64,000 bases of DNA from JBOZRQ01 sp050789255 (GTDB taxonomy: Bacteria; Bacillota; Sulfobacillia; Symbiobacteriales; Symbiobacteriaceae): positions 8,885 through 72,884 of the forward strand of contig JBOZRQ010000018.1 of assembly GCA_050789255.1 (NCBI GenBank), in the 5' to 3' direction. Both the position numbers and the translations under genes were made by a program. This document shows, piece by piece, positions 1 through 7,963 of this stretch. The notes under the pieces were generated by a model. That model made no database searches. It was not told the origin of the DNA and saw only the letters and a program-made list of their open reading frames with translations. How positions within the stretch are numbered: position 1 is the stretch's first letter; every line of letters begins with the position of its first letter.

Positions 1-137
1 AGCATGAACAACAGCCCGATCACGTTGCCCGGCACGGGCCACGGCAGACGCGCTGCCACCAGATCACCGACCAGCGATACCACCGTCAGGAGCCCGACCT
101 GTAAGGCGACTCGGCCCCATTTCCGGACGAACTGCAT
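1..137 (-). CDS. CidA/LrgA family holin-like protein, 5' end only
   Basis: The gene starts at an ATG at 137 (minus) and runs off the left edge, so only the first 45 residues are visible. AGGAGATGAA lies a few bases upstream as a ribosome binding site. The visible part has a basic start, a hydrophobic segment (ALQVGLLTVVSLVGDLVA) and then the family-typical turn PWPVPGNVIGLLFML, matching the first helices of CidA/LrgA membrane proteins. These are holin-like or organic-acid transport proteins usually paired with LrgB/CidB, which would lie outside the window. The call is based on the N-terminal motif only. Confidence 0.7.
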   Translation of the reverse strand, partial: MQFVRKWGRVALQVGLLTVVSLVGDLVAARLPWPVPGNVIGLLFM

Positions 138-269
138 TGTTTCATCTCCTCATGATCATTCAGTATATCGAGTCGAAGGGCATCTATGGACGGCGTCTAT
201 TAGTGGAAGCGTTGAGGGTGGACCCTCCTGGACCGAACGACCAAACAGGTTCGGGGCCGGAATAGAGGG

Positions 270-290
270 CGGGAGGCCGGTGGCCTCCCG
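270..290 (-). terminator. Hairpin after the PHP phosphatase gene
   Basis: A 9-bp inverted repeat (CGGGAGGCC / GGCCTCCCG) with a three-base loop lies just after the minus-strand stop at 297. The following bases are only moderately T-rich, so it is a weak intrinsic terminator. Confidence 0.5.
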
Positions 291-296
291 CTTGGC

Positions 297-1109
297 TTAT
301 AGGGGGTCGCTGAACCGGGTTCTGTTCTCGAAGCGCACGACCTCGGTGTAACCGATGTCGAGGGCCAGCGTGCGGGCGCCCTGGAAGCCCCAGGCGACCT
401 CCTCGGGGCGGTGGGCATCGGAGGAGATGACCAGGGGGACACCCCGCTTGCAGCATTCCGACAGGAGGGTGGGGTTCGGGTAGACCTCCCCTACCGGTTT
501 ACGCAGGCCGGCGGTAGAGAGTTCAATGGCGACGCCGGCGCCGGCCATGACAGCGGCTACGTCGGCGTATAGGCGGCCCAGATCGTGGGACGGTCGGTGG
601 CCGAATTTCTTGATCAGATCGATGTGGGCCATGATGTCAAACAGGCCGCTCTTCGCCGCCATGGTCTCCAGGGTGAAGAACTTGGCGTACAGCTCGGAGA
701 TATCCCATTGTGCATAACGACTGACGCTGGCGGGGTTATCAAAATCCCAATCGCCAATAAAATGGACAGACCCGATCACGTAGTCCCACGGGTAGCGCTC
801 GAGAATCCGGACCAGGTCCTCTTCGCGCCCTGGGATGAAGTCAGCCTCGATTCCCAGCCGGATGGGGATCTCCGGGTACCGGCTGCGAAGCCGAAGCACA
901 TCGGCAACGTACTCCTCCAGCTCCTCCATGCGCATGGCGATGCCCGGATCTCGCTCCTCCACGGGCAGCCAGTACATGGGAATGTGGTCCGAAAACCCGA
1001 TCTCCCGGATCCCGGCAGCGATTGCCGCCTCCACGTACTCATCCATGGTCCCTACGGCGTGGCCACAGCGGGTCGTATGTGTATGGTAATCCACGATATG
1101 TTTTAGCAT
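297..1109 (-). CDS. Histidinol-phosphatase-type PHP-domain phosphoesterase
   Basis: A 270-residue protein of the PHP superfamily, HisJ/HisK type, which hydrolyses histidinol phosphate or related phosphomonoesters at a multi-metal site. The metal-binding motifs appear in order: DYHTHTTRCGH near residue 7, SDHIP near 40, a central GIEADF, SVHFIGDWDF, AHIDLIKKFG, and ISSDAHRPEE near the C-terminus. Length fits the HisJ family. No other his gene is nearby, so the substrate could be another phosphate ester. The ATG at 1109 lacks a convincing Shine-Dalgarno sequence, but no better start is seen. Confidence 0.85.
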   Translation of the reverse strand: MLKHIVDYHTHTTRCGHAVGTMDEYVEAAIAAGIREIGFSDHIPMYWLPVEERDPGIAMRMEELEEYVADVLRLRSRYPEIPIRLGIEADFIPGREEDLVRILERYPWDYVIGSVHFIGDWDFDNPASVSRYAQWDISELYAKFFTLETMAAKSGLFDIMAHIDLIKKFGHRPSHDLGRLYADVAAVMAGAGVAIELSTAGLRKPVGEVYPNPTLLSECCKRGVPLVISSDAHRPEEVAWGFQGARTLALDIGYTEVVRFENRTRFSDPL

Positions 1110-1230
1110 GGGCCAGAAGGTTCGGCTCCGGTGTGGCCAAATCCTGCCCTGGAGCAGATTCCACTGGGTTTCGCACGGATTTTCCGATAACTAAGAAGGA
1201 TTTTTACAAAAGCTGATGAAGTAGTACGAT

Positions 1231-1250
1231 CCCCGCTTGAGTAGGCGGGG
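1231..1250. repeat. Short inverted repeat before the GNAT gene
   Basis: CCCCGC and GCGGGG arms around an 8-base loop sit about 10 bases upstream of the GNAT ribosome binding site, in the 164-base divergent region between the PHP gene and the GNAT gene. It could be a leader hairpin or an operator. I see no recognised riboswitch in this gap. Confidence 0.35.
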
Positions 1251-1273
1251 ATATGGCCAAAGGGGGCACCTCC

Positions 1274-2131
1274 ATGACCACGGTACGTACGATGCTACCT
1301 ACCGACTACCAGGCGGTGGCGGCGATCTCCGCAGAGGCCGGCCACCGTGCACTGGTTGGCCTGCCGTTCTGGGAGACCGAGGCCGATGTCGCCGCAGCCG
1401 TAGAGCAACTGCGCCACGCGGAGTTCCTGGTTGCAGAGGATGAGTCCGGCGCCGTGGTCGGCGTGGCCGGCTACGATTTGAAAACCGACGGCGAAGCCCG
1501 TCTTTTTGGCCCGCTGGTGATCACCGAGGGTGTGGGGATCGGCGCATTCCTCGCCTCCCGCATCGAGCTCGCCGCCCGCGAGAAGGGCGCCGTCGCCTAC
1601 TCGATGCTGGTCGGCCTGCACAACAAGGGTGGCGCCGCCTTCGCCGAATGGCGGGGCTACCATCTCGACACCGAGCAGCCCGAGCTCGTCTTCGCCTTCC
1701 TCTACCCCGGCGATCTAAACCTGGCGGGGGTGCGCTCCCGGGCGCCGGTCCGGCCCGCCACCCCGGAGGATCTGGATGTGATCGAGGGGCTGCACGACGA
1801 CTGTTTCCCGGCGATCCCGATCACGCGGCAGGTCTGGAGCAGTTGGCTGCCTGAGCTGCGGGTCGTGGAGCACGGGGGCCGGGTGGCCGGATTCCTGCGC
1901 CGGGAGGAGGCAACAGGCTTCCTGCACCACGTGTCCGTAGACCCGGCGGCGCGCCGGCAGGGGCTGGGCGCCCGCCTGGTGGCCCAGTCGGTGCTGGAGT
2001 TCTGGGAACGGACCCCCGGGCGTGTCGGTCTGACCGTGCGCCTGGACAACACCGCCGCCGTGGGACTCTTCCGGACCCTGGGCTTTAGCCGTGAGGTGCC
2101 GGTGGCCCGGTGGGTGAAGCGGGAAGGCTAA
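1274..2131 (+). CDS. Tandem-domain GNAT N-acetyltransferase
   Basis: A 285-residue protein with two GNAT folds. The first half (MTTVRTMLPTDYQAVAAISA and GAVVGVAGY) is degenerate. The second half carries the intact acetyl-CoA site: FLHHVSVDPAARRQGLGARL (motif A, R-R-x-G-L-G) and LDNTAAVGLFRTLGF (motif B). It probably acetylates a small molecule or peptide amine; the substrate cannot be read from sequence. The ATG at 1274 was chosen because AAAGGGGG lies 6-14 bases upstream; an in-frame ATG at 1253 has no such site. Confidence 0.8.
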   Translation: MTTVRTMLPTDYQAVAAISAEAGHRALVGLPFWETEADVAAAVEQLRHAEFLVAEDESGAVVGVAGYDLKTDGEARLFGPLVITEGVGIGAFLASRIELAAREKGAVAYSMLVGLHNKGGAAFAEWRGYHLDTEQPELVFAFLYPGDLNLAGVRSRAPVRPATPEDLDVIEGLHDDCFPAIPITRQVWSSWLPELRVVEHGGRVAGFLRREEATGFLHHVSVDPAARRQGLGARLVAQSVLEFWERTPGRVGLTVRLDNTAAVGLFRTLGFSREVPVARWVKREG

Positions 2132-2228
2132 TTCCCACCAGTTCGGATGAACTTTCATGCATATCCTGCCCCCCTCCCTTGCATACTTTTACCAAGCAAG
2201 GACGAGCAATCGATCGGAGGGGTCCAGG

Positions 2229-2687
2229 GTGGCCAGAAGCGGTGCCGCAGTGAACGAAGCGATGAATGAGGCTGCCGTCAGCTTTATTGAGGACGGGCTC
2301 CGTCAGCGGAAGACGGTCAAGGAGATTCTGGAAGCGATGCGCCGGGAGCCGGCCTTCTCGGGGGTCGGGCGGGCCAGGCTTATGCGCCACTGGACCGAGA
2401 CCTGGCGCCCCATGGTGGCCAAGGCCGGCCGAGTGCCGCTGCCCAAGCGCGGCGGCGACCGGCGGACCGCACAGGCTGCGGCGCCCACCAGGCCGATGCG
2501 CCCGCCGCAGCCGGCGCCTGTTGCAGTGGTGCCTGCACCGTCAAGCCACCGGGCCTCCCTGGAGGAGATGCTCGATTTGGTCACGGCAATGCTGACGGAG
2601 GGTCCCGACTCCCCGACCCGGGAGGCGGCCCTGCGGGCCTTCCCCGGCTTCGTCCGTGCAGTCCGGGAAGTCGTAAAGCAGATGTAA
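2229..2687 (+). CDS. Hypothetical 152-residue protein
   Basis: I do not recognise this family. The GTG at 2229 is chosen because GGAGGGG lies at the right distance; an in-frame ATG at 2157 would add 24 residues without a ribosome binding site. The N-terminal half is charged and helical (EAAVSFIEDGLRQRKTVKEI), the middle is a Pro/Ala linker (residues ~80-105), and the C-terminal ~45 residues form another helical block (SLEEMLDLVTAMLTEG). No signal peptide or membrane segment. It lies between the GNAT gene and map and is closed by a good terminator. Confidence 0.6.
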   Translation: MARSGAAVNEAMNEAAVSFIEDGLRQRKTVKEILEAMRREPAFSGVGRARLMRHWTETWRPMVAKAGRVPLPKRGGDRRTAQAAAPTRPMRPPQPAPVAVVPAPSSHRASLEEMLDLVTAMLTEGPDSPTREAALRAFPGFVRAVREVVKQM

Positions 2688-2692
2688 GCCAA

Positions 2693-2719
2693 GGGCGGCC
2701 TTCCCGGGCCGCCTTTTTT
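2693..2719 (+). terminator. Rho-independent terminator
   Basis: A GC-rich hairpin (GGCGGCC / GGGCCGCC) followed by TTTTTT lies six bases after the stop of the hypothetical gene at 2687. Confidence 0.85.
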
Positions 2720-2742
2720 ATGACAGGAAGGGGGTTGCCTGC

Positions 2743-3492
2743 GTGATCAAACTGAAATCCCCCCGCGAGATCGCCATCATGCGGGAGGCGGGGCGCCTGG
2801 TGGCGGAAGCCCACGCAGCGCTGGCCCCCCGGGTCAAGCCAGGGGTCTCCACCCGCGATCTCGACCGCTTCGTGGCGGATTTTCTCACGGCCCGGGGCGC
2901 CGTCGCCAGCTTCAAGGGCTACAAGGGCTTCCCCGGATCGATCTGCGTCTCCCTGAACGATGTGATTTGCCACGGCATCCCGGGCGCCCAGCGGCTGCGG
3001 GAGGGCGATATCATCACCGTCGATATCGGTGCTTACTTAAAGGGCTACCATGGCGACTCGGCCTGGACCTACGCTGTGGGCAACGTCGCCCCGGAGGTGC
3101 AGCACCTGATGCGGGTGGGCGAGCAGAGCCTGTTCGAGGGCATTCAGGAGGCTCGGGCCGGCCGGCGCGTTGGCGACATCGGCCACGCAATCCAGACCTA
3201 CGCAGAGGGCTTCGGCATGGGCGTCATCCGTGACTTCATCGGCCACGGCGTCGGTCAGGATCTGCACGAAGCGCCCGAGGTGCCCCACTTCGGCGAACCG
3301 CACACCGGGCCGCTGCTGCGCCCGGGCATGGTAGTTGCCATCGAACCCATGATTACAAACGGCGACTGGCGGATCAAAGTCGAGAACGACGGCTGGACCG
3401 CCCGCACCGCCGACGGCTCGCTCTGCGTCCAGTACGAGCACACCGTAGCCATCACCGACGACGGCCCAGTCTTGCTTACAACGCTAGACTAG
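2743..3492 (+). CDS. map: Type I methionine aminopeptidase
   Basis: A 249-residue cytosolic metalloprotease that removes the initiator methionine from new proteins. The pita-bread fold is complete and the metal ligands are in family context: D in ITVDIGAYLKGYHGDSA, H in GHGVGQDLHEAPEV, and E residues in AIEPMIT and QYEHTVAITDDG. The CHGIP motif of the substrate pocket is present. Length matches a type Ia enzyme without N-terminal extension. The start is GTG, preceded by AGGAAGGGGG. It stands alone between two terminators, not in a ribosomal-protein operon where map is often found. Confidence 0.95.
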   Translation: MIKLKSPREIAIMREAGRLVAEAHAALAPRVKPGVSTRDLDRFVADFLTARGAVASFKGYKGFPGSICVSLNDVICHGIPGAQRLREGDIITVDIGAYLKGYHGDSAWTYAVGNVAPEVQHLMRVGEQSLFEGIQEARAGRRVGDIGHAIQTYAEGFGMGVIRDFIGHGVGQDLHEAPEVPHFGEPHTGPLLRPGMVVAIEPMITNGDWRIKVENDGWTARTADGSLCVQYEHTVAITDDGPVLLTTLD

Positions 3493-3501
3493 CAAAGGAA
3501 A

Positions 3502-3533
3502 CAGCGGCTAGCCCATGAGGCTGCCGCTGCTTT
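3502..3533 (+). terminator. Hairpin after map
   Basis: CAGCGGC and GCCGCTG arms enclose a partly paired stretch, followed by CTTTC, ten bases after the map stop codon. The T-tract is weak. Confidence 0.55.
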
Positions 3534-3539
3534 CATGTC

Positions 3540-3615
3540 TGGTGGACGGTGAGGGACTCGAACCCCCGACCACATGCGTGTAAAGCACGTGCTCTACCAA
3601 CTGAGCTAACCGTCC
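3540..3615 (-). tRNA. tRNA-Val (anticodon TAC)
   Basis: The minus strand gives a 76-nt cloverleaf. The 5' acceptor strand is GGACGGT. The D arm contains AGCTCAGTTGGTAGAGC, the anticodon loop is TTTACAC (anticodon TAC), the T loop is GGTTCGAGTCC, and CCA is encoded at the 3' end. Confidence 0.95.
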
Positions 3616-3702
3616 GTCGATCGGAGACAAAAAGAATTGTACCATGACGATTACCGCACTGTCCAGCCGAGAACGAATGGCAGAATTGGGCTTTCTGTGC
3701 GC

Positions 3703-3744
3703 AAAAAAGACGCTGAGGGGACACCGACAAAGGTGTCCCCTCAG
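3703..3744 (-). terminator. Strong terminator after the SPOCS gene
   Basis: A perfect 13-bp stem (CTGAGGGGACACC and its complement) with a six-base loop is followed, on the minus strand, by CGTCTTTTTT. It lies 70 bases past the stop of the SPOCS-domain gene. Confidence 0.85.
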
Positions 3745-3814
3745 TCCCAAACCAAGGCCGCTGTACAGCTCCCGGCGCCCTGGTCCGGCTGGAGTAAGCC
3801 CAATCAGGCGCTGG

Positions 3815-5158
3815 TTAGACGACGGTCGTCGTCAGCGGCGCCGTCGCCACGCGGATCGGCTGCTCCTGGCTGGCGGTGACCACCAGCTGGATCACGGTCC
3901 GCTGAATCAGGCGGCGGAAGAGCGGGCACTCGACCTCGTCGACGTACGGGTCGCAGTGGTCGACGCTTTCGTGCACATCCTCCTCGCCGATCTCATCGAT
4001 TAGCTCGAAGCCAACGTGCTCGACGATCGGAGTGATGTTGATCGCATCGCCCGGACTGACGCCCGGCAGGTCGACGAAGGTGGTGAACGGGATATCCTCT
4101 CCCATATGCCGGATGATGTTGTCATCCGCCACAAAGAAGATCTGCTTGTGCAGGGTGCCCGTGATGACCACCTTGTTCGGGATCACCTCGACCCCCAGAT
4201 CCTGCACCCGCGCCTGGATCTCCTGGACCTTCTGCGCGGGGCGGTTCAGGTCGGCCACGTTCTCCACGAGCACCTGGCGGGAGTTGGTGCTGATGACCCG
4301 GGAGGCCATGACCTCCGGACCATTCACGTCCTCAGCCACGTTCAGCTCGCAGGTCCTGGTGACCTTGATGAAGATCGAAAGCGTGACCCGCTGCCGGACC
4401 TGGCGCCCGTTGGAGAGCACCCGGTCTACCCGCAGGATCTGAGCCTGCAGGGTGACGTTGTCGCCCGGCTCGACACCGCAGATATCCGCGATGCCCGAGA
4501 ACGGGACCTGCTCCTCCTGGTACAGCTCCACGTCATCTTCGGAGACGTAGAAGATGCACTTGTTGAGCGTACCCTGGAACAGAACCTGGTCGACGCCGGC
4601 CTCCGCCGTGACGTCCTCCAGGGAGACCTGGATATCGCGAACCTTGATCGCCCGTTGATCGAGCTCGATGCAGTTCTCCACCGTGAGCGCCTTGGTGGTC
4701 TCGCCGACCACGCACTCGGCCTTCACCAGCGGACCGTTGGGATCCAGGACCACGTTGGCCTGAACGTCCTCGGTCACCCGGACGGTGAACTGCAGGATCG
4801 CCCTTTGGCAGACCTCCTGGCCGAACTCCAGGGAGTGGGTCAGCTTGCAGATGCGGCCGACCACCGTGGTCACCTGACCTGGGACGGCGCCCGGGCAGTC
4901 AACGAACACGGTGAACGGAACATCTTCGGCAACATGATGTACATGATGGTCCTCGCCGACAAAGAAGATCTGCTTGTGGAGGACGCCGCTGACCATAACC
5001 TGCCCGTCGACTACCTCACCACAGAGATCGACGAGGCGGGCCTGGATTTCGGCGATCTTCTTCGCCCGGCGCGGCAGCACAAACCGAGACTCGATGCACG
5101 CCTCGCCTGCGCTCTCGCACACCAAGCACTCAAGCTTTAAGAGCTGGGTGTCAGCCAC
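3815..5158 (-). CDS. Three-repeat SPOCS (DUF3794) spore-associated protein
   Basis: A 447-residue protein made of three ~145-residue repeats of the SPOCS/DUF3794 domain. Each repeat has a core like LHKQIFFV-EDDxxxxxxE-VPF and then F-D--G--PGD; these occur near residues 65-115, 210-260 and 355-410. The family includes SipL of Clostridioides, which binds SpoIVA on the forespore surface, so a role in spore coat or morphogenesis is likely. No LysM domain is visible. The start is GTG at 5158 with AAGAAGGGGG nine bases upstream. Cysteines cluster at the N-terminus (LECLVCES). The gene has its own terminator. Confidence 0.85.
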   Translation of the reverse strand: MADTQLLKLECLVCESAGEACIESRFVLPRRAKKIAEIQARLVDLCGEVVDGQVMVSGVLHKQIFFVGEDHHVHHVAEDVPFTVFVDCPGAVPGQVTTVVGRICKLTHSLEFGQEVCQRAILQFTVRVTEDVQANVVLDPNGPLVKAECVVGETTKALTVENCIELDQRAIKVRDIQVSLEDVTAEAGVDQVLFQGTLNKCIFYVSEDDVELYQEEQVPFSGIADICGVEPGDNVTLQAQILRVDRVLSNGRQVRQRVTLSIFIKVTRTCELNVAEDVNGPEVMASRVISTNSRQVLVENVADLNRPAQKVQEIQARVQDLGVEVIPNKVVITGTLHKQIFFVADDNIIRHMGEDIPFTTFVDLPGVSPGDAINITPIVEHVGFELIDEIGEEDVHESVDHCDPYVDEVECPLFRRLIQRTVIQLVVTASQEQPIRVATAPLTTTVV

Positions 5159-5311
5159 GCACGATTGCCCCCTTCTTACGCGCTTGGGGTCCTCGAGCGG
5201 CTCCGTAGAATTGGTATGTGACGGACCGCTCACGGGGACCAGATGGCGGGAAACACCCGCCTCCTGCTGGTCATGATATGTCAGCGATCCAGGGCTGGTG
5301 CGGGCGGTCCG

Positions 5312-5353
5312 AAAAAAAGCGGCGACCCGATCCCCCCCGTCGGAGGATCGGGC
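5312..5353 (-). terminator. Terminator after the RRM gene
   Basis: On the minus strand GGCCCGATCC pairs with GGATCGGGTC, then GCCGCTTTTTTT follows. It lies directly downstream of the stop at 5365. Confidence 0.85.
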
Positions 5354-5364
5354 CGTACGCGCTC

Positions 5365-5619
5365 TTACCGCTGTCGGGACTGGGCCTGGTTGACTGTCAC
5401 CACACGGCCACCGAGCTCGGTACCGTTGAGCGCCTCGATCGCCTTGGCGGCCTCCTCGGCGGCCACCTCCACGAAGCCGAAGCCCCGGGACCGGCCAGTT
5501 TCACGGTCGGTGATCACCCGGGCGCTGAGCACCTGAGCATGCGGTGCCACCCAGGCCGTCAGATCCTGCTCCTTGGTGGTCCACGGCAGATTGCCGACAT
5601 AGAGCGTTGTGCTCACCAT
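5365..5619 (-). CDS. Small RRM-type RNA-binding protein
   Basis: An 84-residue single RNA recognition motif. RNP2 is LYVGNLP at residues 6-12 and RNP1 is RGFGFVEV near 45-52, with the aromatic residues that stack on RNA. Such glycine-poor, single-RRM proteins are common in cyanobacteria and scattered in other bacteria and are thought to act as RNA chaperones; the RNA targets are unknown. The ATG is preceded by AAAGGCAGGTG. It is a one-gene unit with its own promoter and terminator. Confidence 0.9.
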   Translation of the reverse strand: MVSTTLYVGNLPWTTKEQDLTAWVAPHAQVLSARVITDRETGRSRGFGFVEVAAEEAAKAIEALNGTELGGRVVTVNQAQSRQR

Positions 5620-5655
5620 TTCACCTGCCTTTCCCGGACAACCCCTGTTGCGCCT

Positions 5656-5684
5656 AGTTTACGACACAATCTTCCGACAATCAA
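5656..5684 (-). promoter_or_regulatory. Sigma-A-like promoter for the RRM gene
   Basis: On the minus strand TTGATT (5684-5679) and TAAACT (5661-5656) are separated by 17 bases, about 37 bases ahead of the ATG. An inverted repeat ACAATC...GATTGT overlaps the upstream part. Confidence 0.5.
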
Positions 5685-5743
5685 TAAACAGATTGTAAAT
5701 GTACGTCGAATTATGCCGAACTTTGTCGTTTATCTATCTACGA

Positions 5744-5771
5744 CAAAAGCCACAGAGTGCAGCTCTGTGGC
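5744..5771 (-). terminator. Terminator after the CAP-domain gene
   Basis: A perfect 9-bp stem (GCCACAGAG / CTCTGTGGC) is followed on the minus strand by TTTTGTCG, 15 bases beyond the stop at 5786. Confidence 0.8.
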
Positions 5772-5785
5772 TTCATCACTGCCTA

Positions 5786-6712
5786 TTATCCAATGAACTG
5801 CTGGGTGAACATGATGCCGTACTTTCCACCGTGGATGATGCCGATGCCGAACTTCTTGAAGCTCTTGCTCAGGATGTTGGCCCGATGGCCGGAGCTGTTG
5901 ATCAGCGTGCGGTGGGCGCCCTCCACCGACGGGTTGCCGGCGATGTTCTCGCCCGCGGTCGAATACCGGATCCCGGCGGCGGTCATTTGATCAAAGGGGG
6001 AGCCGAGTCGGGCCGAATCGTGGGCAAAGTAATTGTAGGTGATCATGTCCTGGCTCTTGGCCCGAGCGGTCTGCACCAGGTGTAGGTCCACCTCCAGGGC
6101 AGGCAGGCCGGCCTTGGCCCGCTCCTCGTTGACCAGCCGGACCATCAGTTGCTCGTCGGCGGTGAGGCCCGCCGGGAGCGAATCGGTCGGAGCCGGCATC
6201 ACGACGGGCGGCGGCAGCGGTGCAGGCTGGGGCTGGGGCTCGGGCATTGGCTCAGGTTTTGGCTCGGGAGTAGGCTCGGCCGGGTCGGGCTCTGGCTTAG
6301 GCTCGGGAGCAGGCTTGGCCGGCTCGGGCTTGGTGCCAGGCGTGGTCGCCGGCGGCTTGACCGGCGCTGGCTCCTCCTTCTCGGCCGGCCTCGGGGTCGG
6401 CACAGGATCGGGCGCCGACACAGCGATGGGCGGGTCCTCAGAGACTGCAGGCGGCTTCACCGCCACCACGTTCGGCTCCGCAGGAGCGCTGGGGGCTTCG
6501 GCGGGCTCGGCGCGCTCGACTGCCTCGGCAGGGGCTGCAGGGGCCTCACCGGCTGGCGGAACGTAGACCGGCGGCATCGCCGAAGCGCTGTCTGCGCCGA
6601 GCTCCACCGGGCGCCAGGGTGCACTGAAATCGCCTTTGCGCGCGCCTGCCCCGCAGCCTGCTGCGAGGGTGGCCAGCGCCAGCACGCCGGCCAGAAGCCG
6701 CTTATGCTGCAA
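5786..6712 (-). CDS. CAP/SCP-domain lipoprotein with proline-rich stalk
   Basis: A 308-residue exported lipoprotein. Residues 1-20 form a lipoprotein signal with lipobox LAAGC. A long Pro/Ala/Glu/Lys linker follows (to about residue 175, with runs such as PEPKPEPMPEPQPQP). The CAP (SCP/PR1, YkwD-like) domain then starts at LTADEQLMVRLVNEERAKAG and contains HDSARLGSPFDQM, TAGENIAGN and INSSGHRANIL. YkwD/SafA-type CAP proteins are common in spore formers; the enzymatic role, if any, is unproven. The start is TTG, chosen because AAAGGGGG lies 9 bases upstream. The stalk suggests the domain is held out through the wall. Confidence 0.88.
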   Translation of the reverse strand: MQHKRLLAGVLALATLAAGCGAGARKGDFSAPWRPVELGADSASAMPPVYVPPAGEAPAAPAEAVERAEPAEAPSAPAEPNVVAVKPPAVSEDPPIAVSAPDPVPTPRPAEKEEPAPVKPPATTPGTKPEPAKPAPEPKPEPDPAEPTPEPKPEPMPEPQPQPAPLPPPVVMPAPTDSLPAGLTADEQLMVRLVNEERAKAGLPALEVDLHLVQTARAKSQDMITYNYFAHDSARLGSPFDQMTAAGIRYSTAGENIAGNPSVEGAHRTLINSSGHRANILSKSFKKFGIGIIHGGKYGIMFTQQFIG

Positions 6713-7072
6713 GGAGCATCCCCCTTTGGGTGTAATGAGGCCATCTTTTTCAACATGTGAAGTGTACGCTACCGAACCGTTCTAACACAAACCGTGCCCC
6801 CATCGCTCACTCTTCGTTTCTCACCTTGACCGATCGTCCCATTCGGTCATCACCCAACCGGCGTCGAATGTAGCCGGATTGCGAAACCTAGCATAGCGCT
6901 GGATGGTTATGGGTCGGTCGGGTGTGTGACCGACCCGATCAGGTGTTTCGGTAGCACAGTTGTAGGATGTGTGCACTATTTATGCCCTCGACTACTGTAA
7001 ATAGCCAGGGTTTCTCGGTATCATAGGCAGGACACGCGTCGACAAACGAACCGGCAGGTTGGGAGTGTGACT
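6713..7072. other. 360-base divergent intergenic region with two inverted repeats
   Basis: This gap separates the CAP gene (minus) from the dehydrogenase gene (plus) and holds no gene that I can support. It contains TGACCGA...TCGGTCA (6827-6849, 9-base spacer) and a stronger 9-bp repeat GGGTCGGTC...GACCGACCC (6911-6936), which share the GACCG/CGGTC core. CTATTTA...TAAATAG (6976-7004) is a further weak repeat. I could not find a convincing -35/-10 pair. The shared core suggests operators for one regulator. Confidence 0.4.
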
Positions 7073-7963
7073 ATGGCGATTCATACCTGGGGCATTATCG
7101 GCACCGGCCGCATGGGCCGTGGCATCGCTGAACTGGTGGCTTCCAAGGGCTTTGAGGTGATCATGGTCGGCCGCACTCAGGCGGAGCTGGAGAGTGCACA
7201 GCGATACCTGGACGTTGCCCTCCAGAAGGAGATCGAGCGCTGGGCGATCACCGAGGCCGAGAAGCGGGTGATCCTCGGGCGCATCCGTTTTACGAGCGAC
7301 ATTACGCAGCTGGCCAAGGCTGACTTCGTCATTGTGGCAATGGTCGCTGAGATCGAGGAAGACAAGCAGGTCTTCCGCACGCTCGACCAGATTTGCGGCA
7401 AGGACGTCATCTTAGCCTCCAACACCTCCACCCTCTCCATTACGGAGATGGCGGCAGCGACCTATCGCCCGGAGAAGGTGATCGGCTGCCACTTCCTCAG
7501 CCCGATGACCCGCACCCGGGTCGTGGAGGTCGTGCGCGGCCTGAAGACCTCCGACGCCACCGTGCAGTCCGTCAAGGCGCTCATGGAGCAGCTGGACCGC
7601 ACGGGCGTCGAGGTCTTCGAGTCGACGGGCTTCGTGACCACCCGCCTGATCGTGCCACTGATCAACGAAGCCTGCGCCACCCTCATGGAAGGCGTCGCCT
7701 CGGCAGAGGATATCGACACGGCGATGCGCCTGGGCTTTGAAATGGCCCGCGGTCCGCTCGAGATCGCCGACCGCATCGGCCTTGACACCGTGCTGGTCAT
7801 GTGCGAGCGCATGTGGCGTGAGTATGGCGACATGAAGTACCGGCCCGCGCCGATCCTGCGGAAGCTGGTCCGCGCCGGCCACCTCGGCGTGGAGACGGGC
7901 GAGGGCTTCTTCAAGTACGACGCCGACGGCGATCGCGTCAAGGACGGAGGGACGGTCCGATGA
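7073..7963 (+). CDS. 3-hydroxyacyl-CoA (3-hydroxybutyryl-CoA) dehydrogenase
   Basis: A 296-residue NAD(P)-dependent enzyme that interconverts 3-hydroxyacyl-CoA and 3-oxoacyl-CoA. The Rossmann motif IIGTGRMGRGIAELVASKG is at the N-terminus. The catalytic region has ASNTSTLSITEMA and GCHFLSPMTRTRVVEVVRG (in most family members the second reads HFFNPxxxMxLVEV, so the substrate pocket differs). The C-terminal helical domain includes TGFVTTRLIVPLINEA. ATG at 7073 has GGGAG seven bases upstream; the GTG at 7067 is too close. The last codons overlap ackA by an ATGA, so the two are translationally coupled. Confidence 0.85.
   Translation: MAIHTWGIIGTGRMGRGIAELVASKGFEVIMVGRTQAELESAQRYLDVALQKEIERWAITEAEKRVILGRIRFTSDITQLAKADFVIVAMVAEIEEDKQVFRTLDQICGKDVILASNTSTLSITEMAAATYRPEKVIGCHFLSPMTRTRVVEVVRGLKTSDATVQSVKALMEQLDRTGVEVFESTGFVTTRLIVPLINEACATLMEGVASAEDIDTAMRLGFEMARGPLEIADRIGLDTVLVMCERMWREYGDMKYRPAPILRKLVRAGHLGVETGEGFFKYDADGDRVKDGGTVR

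Noticed and set aside
1110..1273. Riboswitch or T-box between the PHP and GNAT genes
   Set aside because: Only a short GC hairpin is seen; no conserved T-box or known aptamer motif.
4016..5140. 374-codon open frame on the plus strand
   Set aside because: Antisense to the SPOCS gene; its repeated segments only mirror the three repeats of the real gene.
7067..7069. GTG at 7067 as the dehydrogenase start
   Set aside because: It lies one base after the GGGAG ribosome binding site; ATG at 7073 has proper spacing.
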